NCBI GenBank assembly: GCA_002371335.1
Contig: DFHP01000105.1
Span: forward strand, 1-16,941
DNA length: 16,941 nt
Direction: 5' to 3'
Origin: Eubacterium sp. UBA3720
GTDB taxonomy: Bacteria; Bacillota; Clostridia; Lachnospirales; Lachnospiraceae
The translations under genes and the position numbers were made by a program. Below, in pieces: positions 1 to 8,156 of the stretch (the stretch's first letter is position 1; every line of letters starts with the position of its first letter). The notes below the pieces were generated by a model, which saw only the letters and a list, made by a program, of their open reading frames with translations, was not told the origin of the DNA and made no database searches.

Positions 1-437
1 GCTGACGTTACTGCGCTTCGGAACAGAACTTCAAGAGTATGTCCGGAGCAGTAAACAGCCCTGGAAAAAGCCAGGGCGTCGTTTACCTGAGTCAGGATCT
101 GATCTTCGGCAAATATAGCTGATTCTAACCCGCAGGCCACATTAAAAAGATGTCTGACCGCGCGCTCTTCTTTGCGGATCATAAAATCTTCAGAAGCGAA
201 AGCTCCGCTCTGATCCGGATAATTACATACTTTTTCGATCACTGTTTCCGGATGAATATGATCTCCGCTGACCCATACTTCAAATCTGCTGCAGGTGGAA
301 AGCAGAACAACGCCTTCCGCGTTTAATTCCTTTTTCAGAAAAGGGATAAAGCGCCGCATGGATTCTTTTGTCATTGCAAAACAGGAACGACGGTCCAGTG
401 ACGCGTTTGTATGATCCATTCCTATCATTATAATCAT
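1..437 (-). CDS. hemA: Glutamyl-tRNA reductase, N-terminal part (runs off left edge)
   Basis: Reduces glutamyl-tRNA(Glu) to glutamate-1-semialdehyde, the first committed step of C5-pathway tetrapyrrole synthesis, in the cytoplasm. I translated 145 codons from an ATG at 437. The start MIIMIGMDHTNASL matches the family's G-x-(N/D)-H beginning. The catalytic-cysteine motif reads STCSR (Cys49), where the family usually has STCNR. The block HLFNVACGLESAIFAEDQIL corresponds to the usual HLFxVxxGLxSxxxGExQIL, and LFRSAVTS at the edge fits the region just before the NADPH domain. Its ATG overlaps the hisI stop as ATGA, so it is translationally linked to the his genes. The NADPH-binding and dimerisation domains lie outside the window. 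In an anaerobic Clostridia-type organism the product may feed corrinoid rather than heme synthesis; that is inference. Confidence 0.88.
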   Translation of the reverse strand, partial: MIIMIGMDHTNASLDRRSCFAMTKESMRRFIPFLKKELNAEGVVLLSTCSRFEVWVSGDHIHPETVIEKVCNYPDQSGAFASEDFMIRKEERAVRHLFNVACGLESAIFAEDQILTQVNDALAFSRAVYCSGHTLEVLFRSAVTS

Positions 438-790
438 AATGTAATCTCTCTGTAAAAGCAGGAATGATTGCCGGTATGACAGGCTGCGCCTACCTGCTCT
501 ACTTTTGCCAGTATCGTATCGTTATCACAGTCTATAAAAAGAGATTTTACAAATTGTACATGGCCGCTGGTCAGCCCTTTTGTCCACAGTTCATTCCGGC
601 TTCTGCTCCAATAGGTCATTTTTCCGAGCTTCAGCGTGGTTTCAAACGCCTCCCTGTTCATATAAGCAAGCATCAGGACTTCATCCGTGGAGTCCTCCTG
701 AACTATGACAGGAACCATTCCATCACTGTTCAGCTTTAAATCTTCCCATGAAAGCTCACATTTTACCGACACCTTTTTCATAATTTCCAT
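434..790 (-). CDS. hisI: Phosphoribosyl-AMP cyclohydrolase
   Basis: Opens the purine ring of phosphoribosyl-AMP, an early step of histidine synthesis, in the cytoplasm. The 118-residue product has the family blocks in order: LAYMNREAF, YWSRSRNELWTKGLTSGH, the metal-binding DCDND, and GAACHTGNHSCFY with its cysteines. It is a single-domain HisI; no HisE (PRA-pyrophosphohydrolase) domain is fused and none is in the window. An in-frame GTG lies nine bases upstream, but GAGGTG sits six bases before the ATG at 790, so I chose the ATG. The gene follows hisD after about ten bases and overlaps hemA by ATGA. Confidence 0.93.
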   Translation of the reverse strand: MEIMKKVSVKCELSWEDLKLNSDGMVPVIVQEDSTDEVLMLAYMNREAFETTLKLGKMTYWSRSRNELWTKGLTSGHVQFVKSLFIDCDNDTILAKVEQVGAACHTGNHSCFYREITL

Positions 791-800
791 ATCCGGCACC

Positions 801-2096
801 TCATTTATCTTCGAATCTTACAGCAATCGAATTTGCGTGAGCCGTAAGTCCTTCGCACTTTGCAAATTGTTCTATATCTCTGTGAATGGATTCCAGAGCT
901 TCTCTGGAATAATGTATTATACTGGATTTTTTAACAAAGTCGTCCACCGACAGAGGTGAGAAAAATCTTGCGGTTCCGTTGGTAGGGAGAATATGATTCG
1001 GTCCGGCAAAATAGTCTCCCAGAGGCTCGCTGCTGTATTCGCCTATAAATATGGCGCCTGCGTTACGAATCTTTGTCATGATCTGGAAAGGATCCTTTGT
1101 CATGATCTCCAGATGTTCCGATGCAACTGCGTTTGCGGCGTCGATCGCCTCCTGCATATCGTCTGCAAGCAAAATATATCCAAAATTATCAAGAGATTTT
1201 TCCATAATTTCTTTTCTATCAAGTTTTGAGAGAAATCCGTCTACTTCATCGCTTACTTTTTCGGCCAGGTCCCGGCTTGTGGTGATCAGGACCGCTGAGG
1301 CAAGCTCGTCATGCTCCGCCTGGGACAAAAGATCTGCTGCCACATAACGCGGATCGGCAGTCTCGTCTGCAAGAACAAGGATCTCGCTGGGTCCTGCTAC
1401 AGAATCGATACTTACATTTCCATATACAGCTTTTTTTGCCAGTGCTACGAAAATGTTTCCCGGACCAACGATCTTATCTACCTTAGGAATAGATTCTGTA
1501 CCAAAAGCAAAAGCCGCTATCGCCTGTGCCCCGCCTGCTTTAAATATTTTGTCCGCTCCTGCCTCCTTTGCGGCGACAAGTACTGAAGGATTGACTGCGC
1601 CATCCCGGCTGCAGGGAGTCGCCATACAGATCTCACGGACTCCTGCTGTCTTCGCGGGAACAACATTCATTAATACTGAAGAAGGATATACAGCTTTTCC
1701 ACCCGGAACATATACGCCTACTCTCTCCAGCGGAGTGATCTTCTGACCTAGTATCGTTCCCTGTTCCGTAGTCGTAAACCAGCTGTTCTGGAGCTGCTTT
1801 TCATGAAAGGAGCGTATATTGACAAGTGCTTTTCTGATGACATCCAGAAGCTTTGGGTCGACCGCTTTGTAGGCAGATGCGATCTCCTCTTCTGTAACTA
1901 AGATGTTTCCGGCATTAATCACAGCGCCGTCAAAACGTTTTGTATATTCAAAAACAGCTGTATCGCCTTCGTATTTTACTCTGTCGATAATCTCTTTTAC
2001 TGCCGATTCCTGTTCTGTATAACGAACTGGACTTCTTTTAAGAATATTTTCCTGGATATTCTTTCTGGCTTCTTCATTAAGCTTAACTATTCTCAT
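801..2096 (-). CDS. hisD: Histidinol dehydrogenase
   Basis: Zinc-dependent NAD enzyme that oxidises L-histidinol to histidine in two steps, completing the pathway. The roughly 431-residue product has the full family signature: GGAQAIAAFAFGTES, VDKIVGPGNIFV, SVAGPSEILVLAD, the zinc-ligand region QAEHDELA near residues 258-265, SEHLEIM, GDYFAGPNHILPT near 359-371, and a C-terminal GLTAHANSIAVR with the last histidine ligand. Two ATGs compete. GAGGA is too close to the first (2102) and well spaced for the second (2096), so I use 2096. It lies between hisG and hisI in a compact his run. Confidence 0.95.
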   Translation of the reverse strand: MRIVKLNEEARKNIQENILKRSPVRYTEQESAVKEIIDRVKYEGDTAVFEYTKRFDGAVINAGNILVTEEEIASAYKAVDPKLLDVIRKALVNIRSFHEKQLQNSWFTTTEQGTILGQKITPLERVGVYVPGGKAVYPSSVLMNVVPAKTAGVREICMATPCSRDGAVNPSVLVAAKEAGADKIFKAGGAQAIAAFAFGTESIPKVDKIVGPGNIFVALAKKAVYGNVSIDSVAGPSEILVLADETADPRYVAADLLSQAEHDELASAVLITTSRDLAEKVSDEVDGFLSKLDRKEIMEKSLDNFGYILLADDMQEAIDAANAVASEHLEIMTKDPFQIMTKIRNAGAIFIGEYSSEPLGDYFAGPNHILPTNGTARFFSPLSVDDFVKKSSIIHYSREALESIHRDIEQFAKCEGLTAHANSIAVRFEDK

Positions 2097-2128
2097 ATAC
2101 ATATCCTCATTCTATCGATAACGTTTTT

Positions 2129-2764
2129 TTAAAGAGCTGCTTTCATCTGTCTTATCAAAGATGTGATTCTTTCATTATCCATCTTCATACTTACCGGATT
2201 GACTACCATTCTTGCCGAAAGGGGACATACTTCCTCCAGAACCCCAAGCCCGTTTTCACGAAGGGTGGATCCTGTCTCAACAATATCGACTATGACCTCG
2301 GAGAGTCCGACTATCGGAGCGAGCTCGATGGATCCGTTCAGCTTGATAAGCTCGACGGTCTGGTTTTTTTTGTTATAAAAATAATCCTTTGCTATTTTAG
2401 GATATTTCGTGGCAACACGGATCAGCTGGTTGTGCAAAAGATATTCTCTCGCTGATTCGGGCCCGCATACACACATGCGGCATTTTCCGAATCCTAGATC
2501 CAGAACCTCATAAATATTCCGGTTTTCTTCCATAATAGTATCCTTACCCACAATACCGATGTCGGCCGCTCCGTATTCCACATATGTGGGAACGTCAGGA
2601 CCCTTTGCCAAAAAGAAGCGGAGTTTCAGTTCTTCGTTTACAAAGATGAGTTTTCTGGTTTTCTTATCCTTCATTTCTTCACAGGAAATACCGATCTTCT
2701 CCAGAAGCTCAAGTGTCTGATAAGCGAGTCTTCCCTTGGTTAACGCAAATGTTAAATATCTCAT
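2129..2764 (-). CDS. hisG: ATP phosphoribosyltransferase, short form catalytic subunit
   Basis: Joins ATP and PRPP to form phosphoribosyl-ATP, the committed step of histidine synthesis. The 211-residue product is the short HisG form that lacks the C-terminal regulatory domain and works as a hetero-oligomer with HisZ, encoded just upstream. Visible blocks are LTKGRL near the N-terminus, ADIGIVGKDTIMEE, and the PRPP-binding segment DIVETGSTLRENGL. A longer frame opens at 2785 and would overlap hisZ by eight bases. The ATG at 2764 has GAGGA about seven bases upstream and begins MRYLTFALTKGRL, which is typical of the family, so I prefer it. Confidence 0.95.
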   Translation of the reverse strand: MRYLTFALTKGRLAYQTLELLEKIGISCEEMKDKKTRKLIFVNEELKLRFFLAKGPDVPTYVEYGAADIGIVGKDTIMEENRNIYEVLDLGFGKCRMCVCGPESAREYLLHNQLIRVATKYPKIAKDYFYNKKNQTVELIKLNGSIELAPIVGLSEVIVDIVETGSTLRENGLGVLEEVCPLSARMVVNPVSMKMDNERITSLIRQMKAAL

Positions 2765-2777
2765 AATCTTCCTCATT

Positions 2778-4037
2778 TTATTCATGTAAATAAGCGCTGA
2801 TATCTGTTTTTACGACTTCGTTATTTCCCAGATTGATCGCATAAGCTTCTTCCGGAGAACGCATATAGATAATGCCGCCGAACTGATTTCTGGAGCCGTA
2901 AGCCCGATAGTGATCCAGCACTTTATCTTCTTCAAACCGCACGCATGCAATATCGAGCCCTTTGCTGCGCTGATCCGTTGCCATGCGGATCGCGATATGC
3001 TCCATGTAAGACGGATAAAGGATCATTGTTTTTATATCGGCAATAGGCAGCTGAACATTTTGTCTGTCAAGCGCATTGAGGAGAGAATCTATCTCCACCG
3101 CGAATCCGACGGCAGGCGCTTTTTTTCCGAAATGTCCCAGAAGATCATCATATCTTCCACCCTTGATAATAGCGTCGCCTGTTCCGAAAGTATAGGCGCT
3201 CAGAATGATTCCCGTATAATATGCGTAGCTTGTGATCATTCCCAGATCAAATGTTACGGATCTTTCGCAGCCGTAAGCCTCCAGTATGGAATAGATTTTT
3301 TTCAGACGGTCAATGGCGGAAAGTGCCTTATCGTTCCGTACGCACTCCGCGGCCCTGTCAAGCACATCCACATTTCCGAAAAGCTCGGGGATCGTACACA
3401 GAGCTGTCTGCAGATCCCTGCGGAGCCCCAGTCCTTCGATCAGTTCCTGCATGCCGAAACGATTCTGGATAGATAAAAGGTGCTTCAGTTCGGCGATTAC
3501 ATCCTCGTCAAGCTGTGCCTCTTCTGCCAGAGCATCAAAATAATCCACGTGACCGATCGTTACCTGATAATTGGAAAGGCCGGCCTCTTTCATTGTCTGT
3601 ATAACCAGTGCGATGACCTCCGCATCCGCCTCCGGACTGTCTTCGTTCAGAAATTCAACGCCCATCTGAGTACATTCATAGAGGCGGCCCTGGTAACTGG
3701 AATTATTTCTATATACGTTTCCGTGATAACAAAGTCTTAAGGGATCTTTCTCTTCCGAAAAATACATGGCTGCCGCTCTGGCTACAGACGGAGTAAAATC
3801 CGGACGCAGGACCAGAGTATTTCCTTCTCTGTCAAAAAACTTATAAAGGTTGGCTGAGGGTATCGTTCCTACTTCTTTGGAAAAAACATCAAAGAATTCA
3901 AAGGAGGGGGTCTCAATTGACTGATACCCGAAACCCCTGAACTTCTTTTCGATCTTCCGTTCCAGATATCTTTTTTTATCACATTCCCTGCCAAAAATAT
4001 CTCTTACGCCTTCCGGTGTATGGATCAAATGTTTCAT
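2778..4037 (-). CDS. hisZ: ATP phosphoribosyltransferase regulatory subunit
   Basis: Histidyl-tRNA-synthetase-like protein without aminoacylation activity; it binds short-form HisG and confers activity and histidine feedback control. The 419-residue product begins with TPEGVRDIFG (residues 8-17), has the class II synthetase-like motif LRPDFTPSVAR (77-87), and the motif-3 region GGRYDDLL (293-300) followed by GFAVEIDSLL (311-320). It lacks the long anticodon-binding extension of true HisRS, and it is directly followed by a short hisG, which decides between HisZ and HisRS. GAGG eight bases before the ATG supports the start. A small inverted repeat lies in the 67-base gap to recU. Confidence 0.94.
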   Translation of the reverse strand: MKHLIHTPEGVRDIFGRECDKKRYLERKIEKKFRGFGYQSIETPSFEFFDVFSKEVGTIPSANLYKFFDREGNTLVLRPDFTPSVARAAAMYFSEEKDPLRLCYHGNVYRNNSSYQGRLYECTQMGVEFLNEDSPEADAEVIALVIQTMKEAGLSNYQVTIGHVDYFDALAEEAQLDEDVIAELKHLLSIQNRFGMQELIEGLGLRRDLQTALCTIPELFGNVDVLDRAAECVRNDKALSAIDRLKKIYSILEAYGCERSVTFDLGMITSYAYYTGIILSAYTFGTGDAIIKGGRYDDLLGHFGKKAPAVGFAVEIDSLLNALDRQNVQLPIADIKTMILYPSYMEHIAIRMATDQRSKGLDIACVRFEEDKVLDHYRAYGSRNQFGGIIYMRSPEEAYAINLGNNEVVKTDISAYLHE

Positions 4038-4067
4038 GATGAAAACCTCATATTCTTTCTATGTTTT

Positions 4068-4085
4068 ATCCGGCAGATACCGGAT
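4068..4085. repeat. Short inverted repeat between recU and hisZ
   Basis: ATCCGG, a six-base loop, then CCGGAT. In the direction of transcription (minus) it is followed by AAAACAT rather than a T-run, so it is not a convincing terminator. It is the only structure in the 67-base gap. It could modulate readthrough from recU into the his genes, but nothing proves this. Confidence 0.3.
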
Positions 4086-4104
4086 TTGTCTTCTTTTCGG
4101 GGGA

Positions 4105-4635
4105 TCACTCTCTTAATGACAGATCTCTCTGCAACCCTTCAAGATAAGGAATCATAACACCTTTATTTTTCTTCAGGAAAAAAGCAGGATCAAGCTCTTC
4201 ATAGCGGAAGCTTTTCCGTCCTCCGTTTTCTCCTCTTTCAAGAAATACCAGAAAATCCTTCAAACGGAGATAATAGTATTCATCTCTCACGGAAAAATAC
4301 AGAAGAAAGAATGCAATCCCCTGCTGTTCCTCGAAATCTTTCATGAACGCGACCTGATGTTCATGAACGTTCGCCAGAGGAAATGAATCTGTCCTGCATT
4401 CCTTGGCGTCAAAGCATACGGGAATTCCCTGAACCGCACCGATATAATCCACAGTACTCTTCTGTTCAAAATAAGCAAGGGTTATATGGCGGCTTTCCTT
4501 ATCGATGCTGATAGGCGTGATCGGTGTTGGAACCTTCTGGATCAGGGCAAGTCCTCTGGATCTGTATGTTTCGTTAGTCAGGTTTACCATTTCTTCCAGA
4601 ACGGATCCGCGAAGTCCATGTTTCTTCCATGACAT
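4105..4635 (-). CDS. recU: Holliday junction resolvase RecU
   Basis: Structure-specific endonuclease of Firmicutes that cuts Holliday junctions during recombinational repair and chromosome segregation, working with RuvAB. The 176-residue product is of the PD-(D/E)xK nuclease fold: Asp63 in TVDYIG and Asp76-Ala-Lys78-Glu in CFDAKE form the core. Bacillus RecU has FEAKE here, so the middle acid is a conservative Glu-to-Asp change. The segment VHEHQVAFMKDF after it matches the family. It starts one base after the lepB stop (TAATATG), so it is translated from the same message. In Bacilli recU usually sits beside a penicillin-binding protein gene; here its neighbours are lepB and hisZ. Confidence 0.9.
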   Translation of the reverse strand: MSWKKHGLRGSVLEEMVNLTNETYRSRGLALIQKVPTPITPISIDKESRHITLAYFEQKSTVDYIGAVQGIPVCFDAKECRTDSFPLANVHEHQVAFMKDFEEQQGIAFFLLYFSVRDEYYYLRLKDFLVFLERGENGGRKSFRYEELDPAFFLKKNKGVMIPYLEGLQRDLSLRE

Positions 4636-4636
4636 A

Positions 4637-5251
4637 TTATTCTGCCTCCGGAGGTTGATAATACGCTTCCGTATTTTTGTTAACGAACCCGATCTGGTCT
4701 AAAGGCCAGTAACGTAAAGATGCCTCTGCCAGAATATCATCCCTTTCCAGAAAAGTATTATCCCAGTAGCGCGAATCCTTGGAATTTGTACGATTATCTC
4801 CCATCATAAAATAACAGCCTTCCGGAACAGTGACCGGATATGTGAGATTGCCCGGAAGCGTTGAGCTTTCAACGGAACAGAAGCTGTCTGTCAGAGGGGT
4901 TTCAGAGCCGTTTATGAATACATCTCCGTTTCGTATATCGATCGTATCCCCGGGGAGACCGATGACACGCTTGATGAGCATTTTTTCCGGTTCATCCGGA
5001 TATCTGAAAATAACTATATCGTATCGGTCGGGATCTTTATTTATGTAGGCGAGTCTGTTGCCAATCACCCGGTCGCCAATATTAATCGTATTCTGCATCG
5101 ACTCAGAGGGTATCTTTGCATTCAAGATTATAAACTTTTCCACCAGGATCAATGCGGCTATAAGCACGACAAAAAAGATAATGTCATGGATCAGTTCTTT
5201 TCTGCCCGAACGTTCCCTGATGTCATTCTTTGGAGGTTCTTGTGTTTTCAT
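4637..5251 (-). CDS. lepB: Signal peptidase I
   Basis: Membrane serine/lysine protease that removes signal peptides from exported proteins. The 204-residue product has an N-terminal cytoplasmic segment, one transmembrane helix around residues 22-44, the catalytic serine in IPSESMQ (Ser51), the general-base lysine in MLIKRVIGLPGD (Lys94), and the conserved GDNRTNSKDSRYW block. The length and single N-terminal helix fit the Gram-positive type. The start lies inside the end of the upstream pseudouridine synthase gene (29-base overlap). AAAGGA stands eleven bases upstream, somewhat far, so translational coupling is likely. Confidence 0.95.
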   Translation of the reverse strand: MKTQEPPKNDIRERSGRKELIHDIIFFVVLIAALILVEKFIILNAKIPSESMQNTINIGDRVIGNRLAYINKDPDRYDIVIFRYPDEPEKMLIKRVIGLPGDTIDIRNGDVFINGSETPLTDSFCSVESSTLPGNLTYPVTVPEGCYFMMGDNRTNSKDSRYWDNTFLERDDILAEASLRYWPLDQIGFVNKNTEAYYQPPEAE

Positions 5252-6254
5252 TTTCTTTTATATCCTTTGATAGTTTACTGATAAGGGAGGAGAGATCTTC
5301 CGGAAGCGGTGCCCGGAAGCATTTTCCCCCGATTCCGTGCGGAAGCTCAGGGATTTCCGGAAAGTTCATCTCATATGCATGTAAAAACTGATGAGAAAGA
5401 CCATACTTTTCTCTGCACCAGTGATTGAATTTTACGTTTCCGTACTTCTGATCACCGGCAAGAGGATGTCCTTCAAAAGCCAGATGTCCTCTGATCTGAT
5501 GTGTCTTTCCCGTTACCAGTTTGACCTTTAACAATGTATATTCGTATTTATTGTCCGTCAGACGCTCAACAGGCTCATATATTGTTTCTATGCGTTCACT
5601 TTTCTTTCCTTCTGCAGGCTTTTGTGTGACGGTTACCGTGTTGTCAGCATGATTCTTCGTGAGATACGCGCTGACGTTTCTTTTTTCAAATATAAATCCC
5701 TTTACCAGAGCAAGGTAATACTTATCGGCACACCTGTCTTTTATAGCTTTGTTTACCATCCGGGCAGACGGAAGATTTTTCGCCGCAATGACAAGTCCAC
5801 TCGTATTTCTGTCAAGCCTGTTGCATATTCCGGGCTTAAAAAAGTGAAGAGATTCTTCCGTCACCTCGCCCTTTTCCGAAAGATATCCGATGATAAGCTC
5901 CACAAGAGATATATCCGAATCGGAACTTTTCTGTGAAAGAACTCCTGCTTCTTTATTGACCAGGAGCACATCTTGATCTTCATAGACTATTCTTTTTTTA
6001 TCAATGGACGGATATGCAGTTCCGGGGGACGGATTCCGGCGAAATTTATCTATCGTCTCATCAGAAAAGAATATTCTGATAAGATCACCCTCCTTGAGGA
6101 TCTCCCTTCCGGTAATCTTTTTTCCGTTAAGTGTGATATTCTTCTTACGAAACATTTTGTAGAGAAAACCGCTTTCCATTCCCGGCATATATCTTTTCAG
6201 GTATTTGTCGCTCCGCTGGTTTGCCGTATCTCTTCCTATGAAAAGTTCCTTCAT
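5223..6254 (-). CDS. RluA-family pseudouridine synthase
   Basis: Converts specific uridines in rRNA or tRNA to pseudouridine. The 343-residue product has an N-terminal S4 RNA-binding domain (about residues 14-62, including LYKMFRKKNITLNGKKI) and a catalytic domain with the RLDRNTSGL motif holding the catalytic aspartate (Asp148). It also has the later family block THQIRGHLAFEGHPLAGDQKYG. The S4 domain places it nearer the RluC/RluD group, but I cannot name the target uridine. AAAGGA six bases before the ATG supports the start. It follows a small membrane protein gene after 22 bases and overlaps lepB. Confidence 0.92.
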   Translation of the reverse strand: MKELFIGRDTANQRSDKYLKRYMPGMESGFLYKMFRKKNITLNGKKITGREILKEGDLIRIFFSDETIDKFRRNPSPGTAYPSIDKKRIVYEDQDVLLVNKEAGVLSQKSSDSDISLVELIIGYLSEKGEVTEESLHFFKPGICNRLDRNTSGLVIAAKNLPSARMVNKAIKDRCADKYYLALVKGFIFEKRNVSAYLTKNHADNTVTVTQKPAEGKKSERIETIYEPVERLTDNKYEYTLLKVKLVTGKTHQIRGHLAFEGHPLAGDQKYGNVKFNHWCREKYGLSHQFLHAYEMNFPEIPELPHGIGGKCFRAPLPEDLSSLISKLSKDIKENENTRTSKE

Positions 6255-6276
6255 AAAAAATCCTTTCTAAGATTCA

Positions 6277-6849
6277 TCAGACAGAAATAGCCTTGATCAC
6301 ACCGATCACAGTGCTGTCATTTGATTTATCATGATCGGTGTTTTTTTTGTCCATCTCTTCCACACGATCCAGAAAATGTTTTCTGTCAGAAAAAATTTTA
6401 ACCTTTCTCTTCATGTTTTCAACGCGAAGACAGGAAGAAATGTGTTTTTCCATGACGTTAAGGACGCCTGCATCCACATTATCCTCGGAATAACCCGTCA
6501 CATAATCATCATCAATAACAAGCGCGCTTACATAAAGATTCTGATCATGCGTCGTAAAAAAGACCTCATACATATCTGAGAGATGTTGAGACCGGGAATG
6601 CACGTCGTTGTATAATTCCTCAGAGACAGAGGACCGCAGAAAAACCATAACTACACTGACGACTGACATGCATGCGGGTATAACGCCCACAATGGCAAGC
6701 AGCGTCAGAATGTTCTTTCTGTCTCCTCCGTTCATGATCAGGCCGGCAATAAAAAGAGCCGCCGGAAGAACAAACAGTGCAGCTGTTTTTAATATCCTGA
6801 TTTTTCTCTGATAACGTATATAGCCGAAATCACCTTTTCCAACCTTCAT
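6277..6849 (-). CDS. Hypothetical two-helix membrane protein
   Basis: I do not recognise a family. The 190-residue protein has a short basic N-terminus (YQRKIRILK), two hydrophobic stretches at roughly residues 20-40 and 48-71 that look like a membrane hairpin, and a hydrophilic C-terminal domain of about 115 residues rich in charged residues. No signal peptide cleavage site or catalytic motif is evident. It is the first gene after the strong terminator at 6914-6942 and appears to head the run through rluA, lepB and recU to the his genes. A GAGG lies about nine bases before the ATG. I see no clear promoter in the short gap upstream. It may be membrane-anchored with its C-domain in the cytoplasm; that is inference. 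Confidence 0.75.
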   Translation of the reverse strand: MKVGKGDFGYIRYQRKIRILKTAALFVLPAALFIAGLIMNGGDRKNILTLLAIVGVIPACMSVVSVVMVFLRSSVSEELYNDVHSRSQHLSDMYEVFFTTHDQNLYVSALVIDDDYVTGYSEDNVDAGVLNVMEKHISSCLRVENMKRKVKIFSDRKHFLDRVEEMDKKNTDHDKSNDSTVIGVIKAISV

Positions 6850-6904
6850 AAAAAAATGCCTCTTCGTATCCTGATTTCATAGGAGATGGAATTTCCTGTG
6901 ACAG

Positions 6905-6942
6905 AACAATGAAAAACTCATCCGCGTAACGCGGATGAGTTT
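6905..6942 (-). terminator. Rho-independent terminator after the acidic-tail coiled-coil gene
   Basis: A perfect 13-bp stem, AAACTCATCCGCG (6914-6926) and its complement (6930-6942), with a three-base loop. Read on the minus strand it ends in a run of Ts. It stands eight bases past the stop codon of the upstream gene and separates two transcription units. Confidence 0.92.
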
Positions 6943-6950
6943 AAGATCAG

Positions 6951-7649
6951 TTATTCATCTTCGTCATCTTCGAATTCATCGTCTTCTTCGTAGTATTCCT
7001 CATCTTCATCTTCATCCTCGTACTCTTCGTCCTCGTATGATTCGTCATTCTCATACTCATCATCCTCAGCCTCTTCCTCGTAGTCGTCAGCGGCATTGTC
7101 AGATCCGGCGATAGGTGAAAGTTCTTTTCGATTTTCAACGACAACATTATAATAATCTGTCAGGGCTCCAGCAAAATCATTATAGCTCTGTCCCACATCC
7201 TGGATCGTGTTCGACATAACCTCCGAAATGCTGGAAAGCAGGCTGTCTGTATATGTAATGGCGCTGGTGCGGATATCATTTGCATCCTGCTGTGCTGAAT
7301 CAAGAATATCCTGTGCCTGCTGATTCGCGTCATTAAGCGTGGCATCAGCCTGAGCGTATGCTTCTTTGATGATCTCTGTCTCTGAAACCAGCTTTCTGGC
7401 TTTCTCTTCCGCGTCGTTCAGAAGAGCATCAGCCTTTGCCTGCGCGTCAGAAAGGATCGCATCACGGTTTTCGATGATGCGCTGATAACGTTTGATCTCG
7501 TCCGGAGTTTTCAGACGAAGTTCACGAAGCAACTCTTCAAGCTCTTCTTTATTGACAATGATTTTCGTTGTAGATAATGGCTGATAACGGCAACCCTCAA
7601 CGTACTCTTCGATCTCTTCAATGATCTGTTCTATTCTACTGCTGCTCAT
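6951..7649 (-). CDS. Coiled-coil protein with long acidic tail (ATPase subunit B/H-like, DivIVA-like)
   Basis: The 232-residue protein has three zones. Residues 1-55 are a charged head. Residues 55-150 are a long Ala/Asp/Gln-rich coiled coil with repeated A-x-A-x-x-L-N-D-A pattern (ADALLNDAEEKARKL, ADATLNDANQQAQDIL). Residues 188-232 are almost purely Asp/Glu with a few Tyr, Asn, Ser and Phe. Homologues in related genomes tend to be labelled as V/F-type ATPase subunit or DivIVA-like, probably from coiled-coil similarity alone; I see no real ATPase motif. There is no membrane segment. AAGGAG precedes the ATG. It is the last gene of the mgsA-rsmD-coaD operon and is closed by a strong terminator. 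A scaffold or cell-division role is only a guess. Confidence 0.82.
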   Translation of the reverse strand: MSSSRIEQIIEEIEEYVEGCRYQPLSTTKIIVNKEELEELLRELRLKTPDEIKRYQRIIENRDAILSDAQAKADALLNDAEEKARKLVSETEIIKEAYAQADATLNDANQQAQDILDSAQQDANDIRTSAITYTDSLLSSISEVMSNTIQDVGQSYNDFAGALTDYYNVVVENRKELSPIAGSDNAADDYEEEAEDDEYENDESYEDEEYEDEDEDEEYYEEDDEFEDDEDE

Positions 7650-7670
7650 TCACGTTACTCCTTCGTTAAA

Positions 7671-8153
7671 TTATTTACTTCCCATTTTTTCATGGATCTG
7701 CTCAGCTACATAGGCCGGAACAAACTCATCTATATTTCCGCCAAAGGCAGCAACTTCTCTCACAGTTGTTGAACTGAGGTATGAAAAAGGCAATGACGTA
7801 TACAAAAAAGTAGTATCAATTTCCGGTGCAAGTTTTCTGTTCGTCTGAGCCATCTGAAGTTCGTATTCAAAATCGGTGATCAGACGCAATCCCCTCACGA
7901 TTACATTTGCATTGCATTTTCTGGCAAAATCCACAGATAATCCTTCAAAATGTTCTACTCTCACATTAGGGATATCTTTAGTCACATTCTTTAGTATATT
8001 AACACGTTCATCAACAGAAAACAACGGAGATTTGGAACAATTATTCAAAACACCTATGACGACTTCATCAAATAATTTAGACGCACGTTCAATAATATCC
8101 AGATGACCATAGGTCACAGGATCAAAGGTACCGGGATACACTGCAGTTTTCAT
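7671..8153 (-). CDS. coaD: Phosphopantetheine adenylyltransferase
   Basis: Transfers AMP from ATP to 4'-phosphopantetheine to give dephospho-CoA, the penultimate step of CoA synthesis, in the cytoplasm. The 160-residue product has the nucleotidyltransferase start YPGTFDPVTYGHLDI (the T/HxGH motif is TYGH, residues 14-17), VIVRGLR, and the C-terminal SSTTVRE motif near 127-133. The length is typical. It begins three bases after the rsmD stop, a pairing of rsmD and coaD that is widespread in Firmicutes. Confidence 0.96.
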   Translation of the reverse strand: MKTAVYPGTFDPVTYGHLDIIERASKLFDEVVIGVLNNCSKSPLFSVDERVNILKNVTKDIPNVRVEHFEGLSVDFARKCNANVIVRGLRLITDFEYELQMAQTNRKLAPEIDTTFLYTSLPFSYLSSTTVREVAAFGGNIDEFVPAYVAEQIHEKMGSK

Positions 8154-8156
8154 GAC

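Noticed and set aside
2910..3476. Long plus-strand open frame opposite hisZ
   Set aside because: It has no RBS or recognisable protein features and lies wholly opposite a well-supported gene; other plus-strand frames opposite genes were dismissed for the same reason.
4038..4104. A T-box or histidine attenuator before hisZ
   Set aside because: The gap is only 67 bases, holds one weak inverted repeat and has no T-run, T-box sequence or His-codon leader peptide.
6850..6904. Promoter for the membrane-protein/rluA/lepB run, including GGAAATTCC
   Set aside because: TATGAA can be found as a -10 but no -35 at acceptable spacing; the palindrome is only nine bases.
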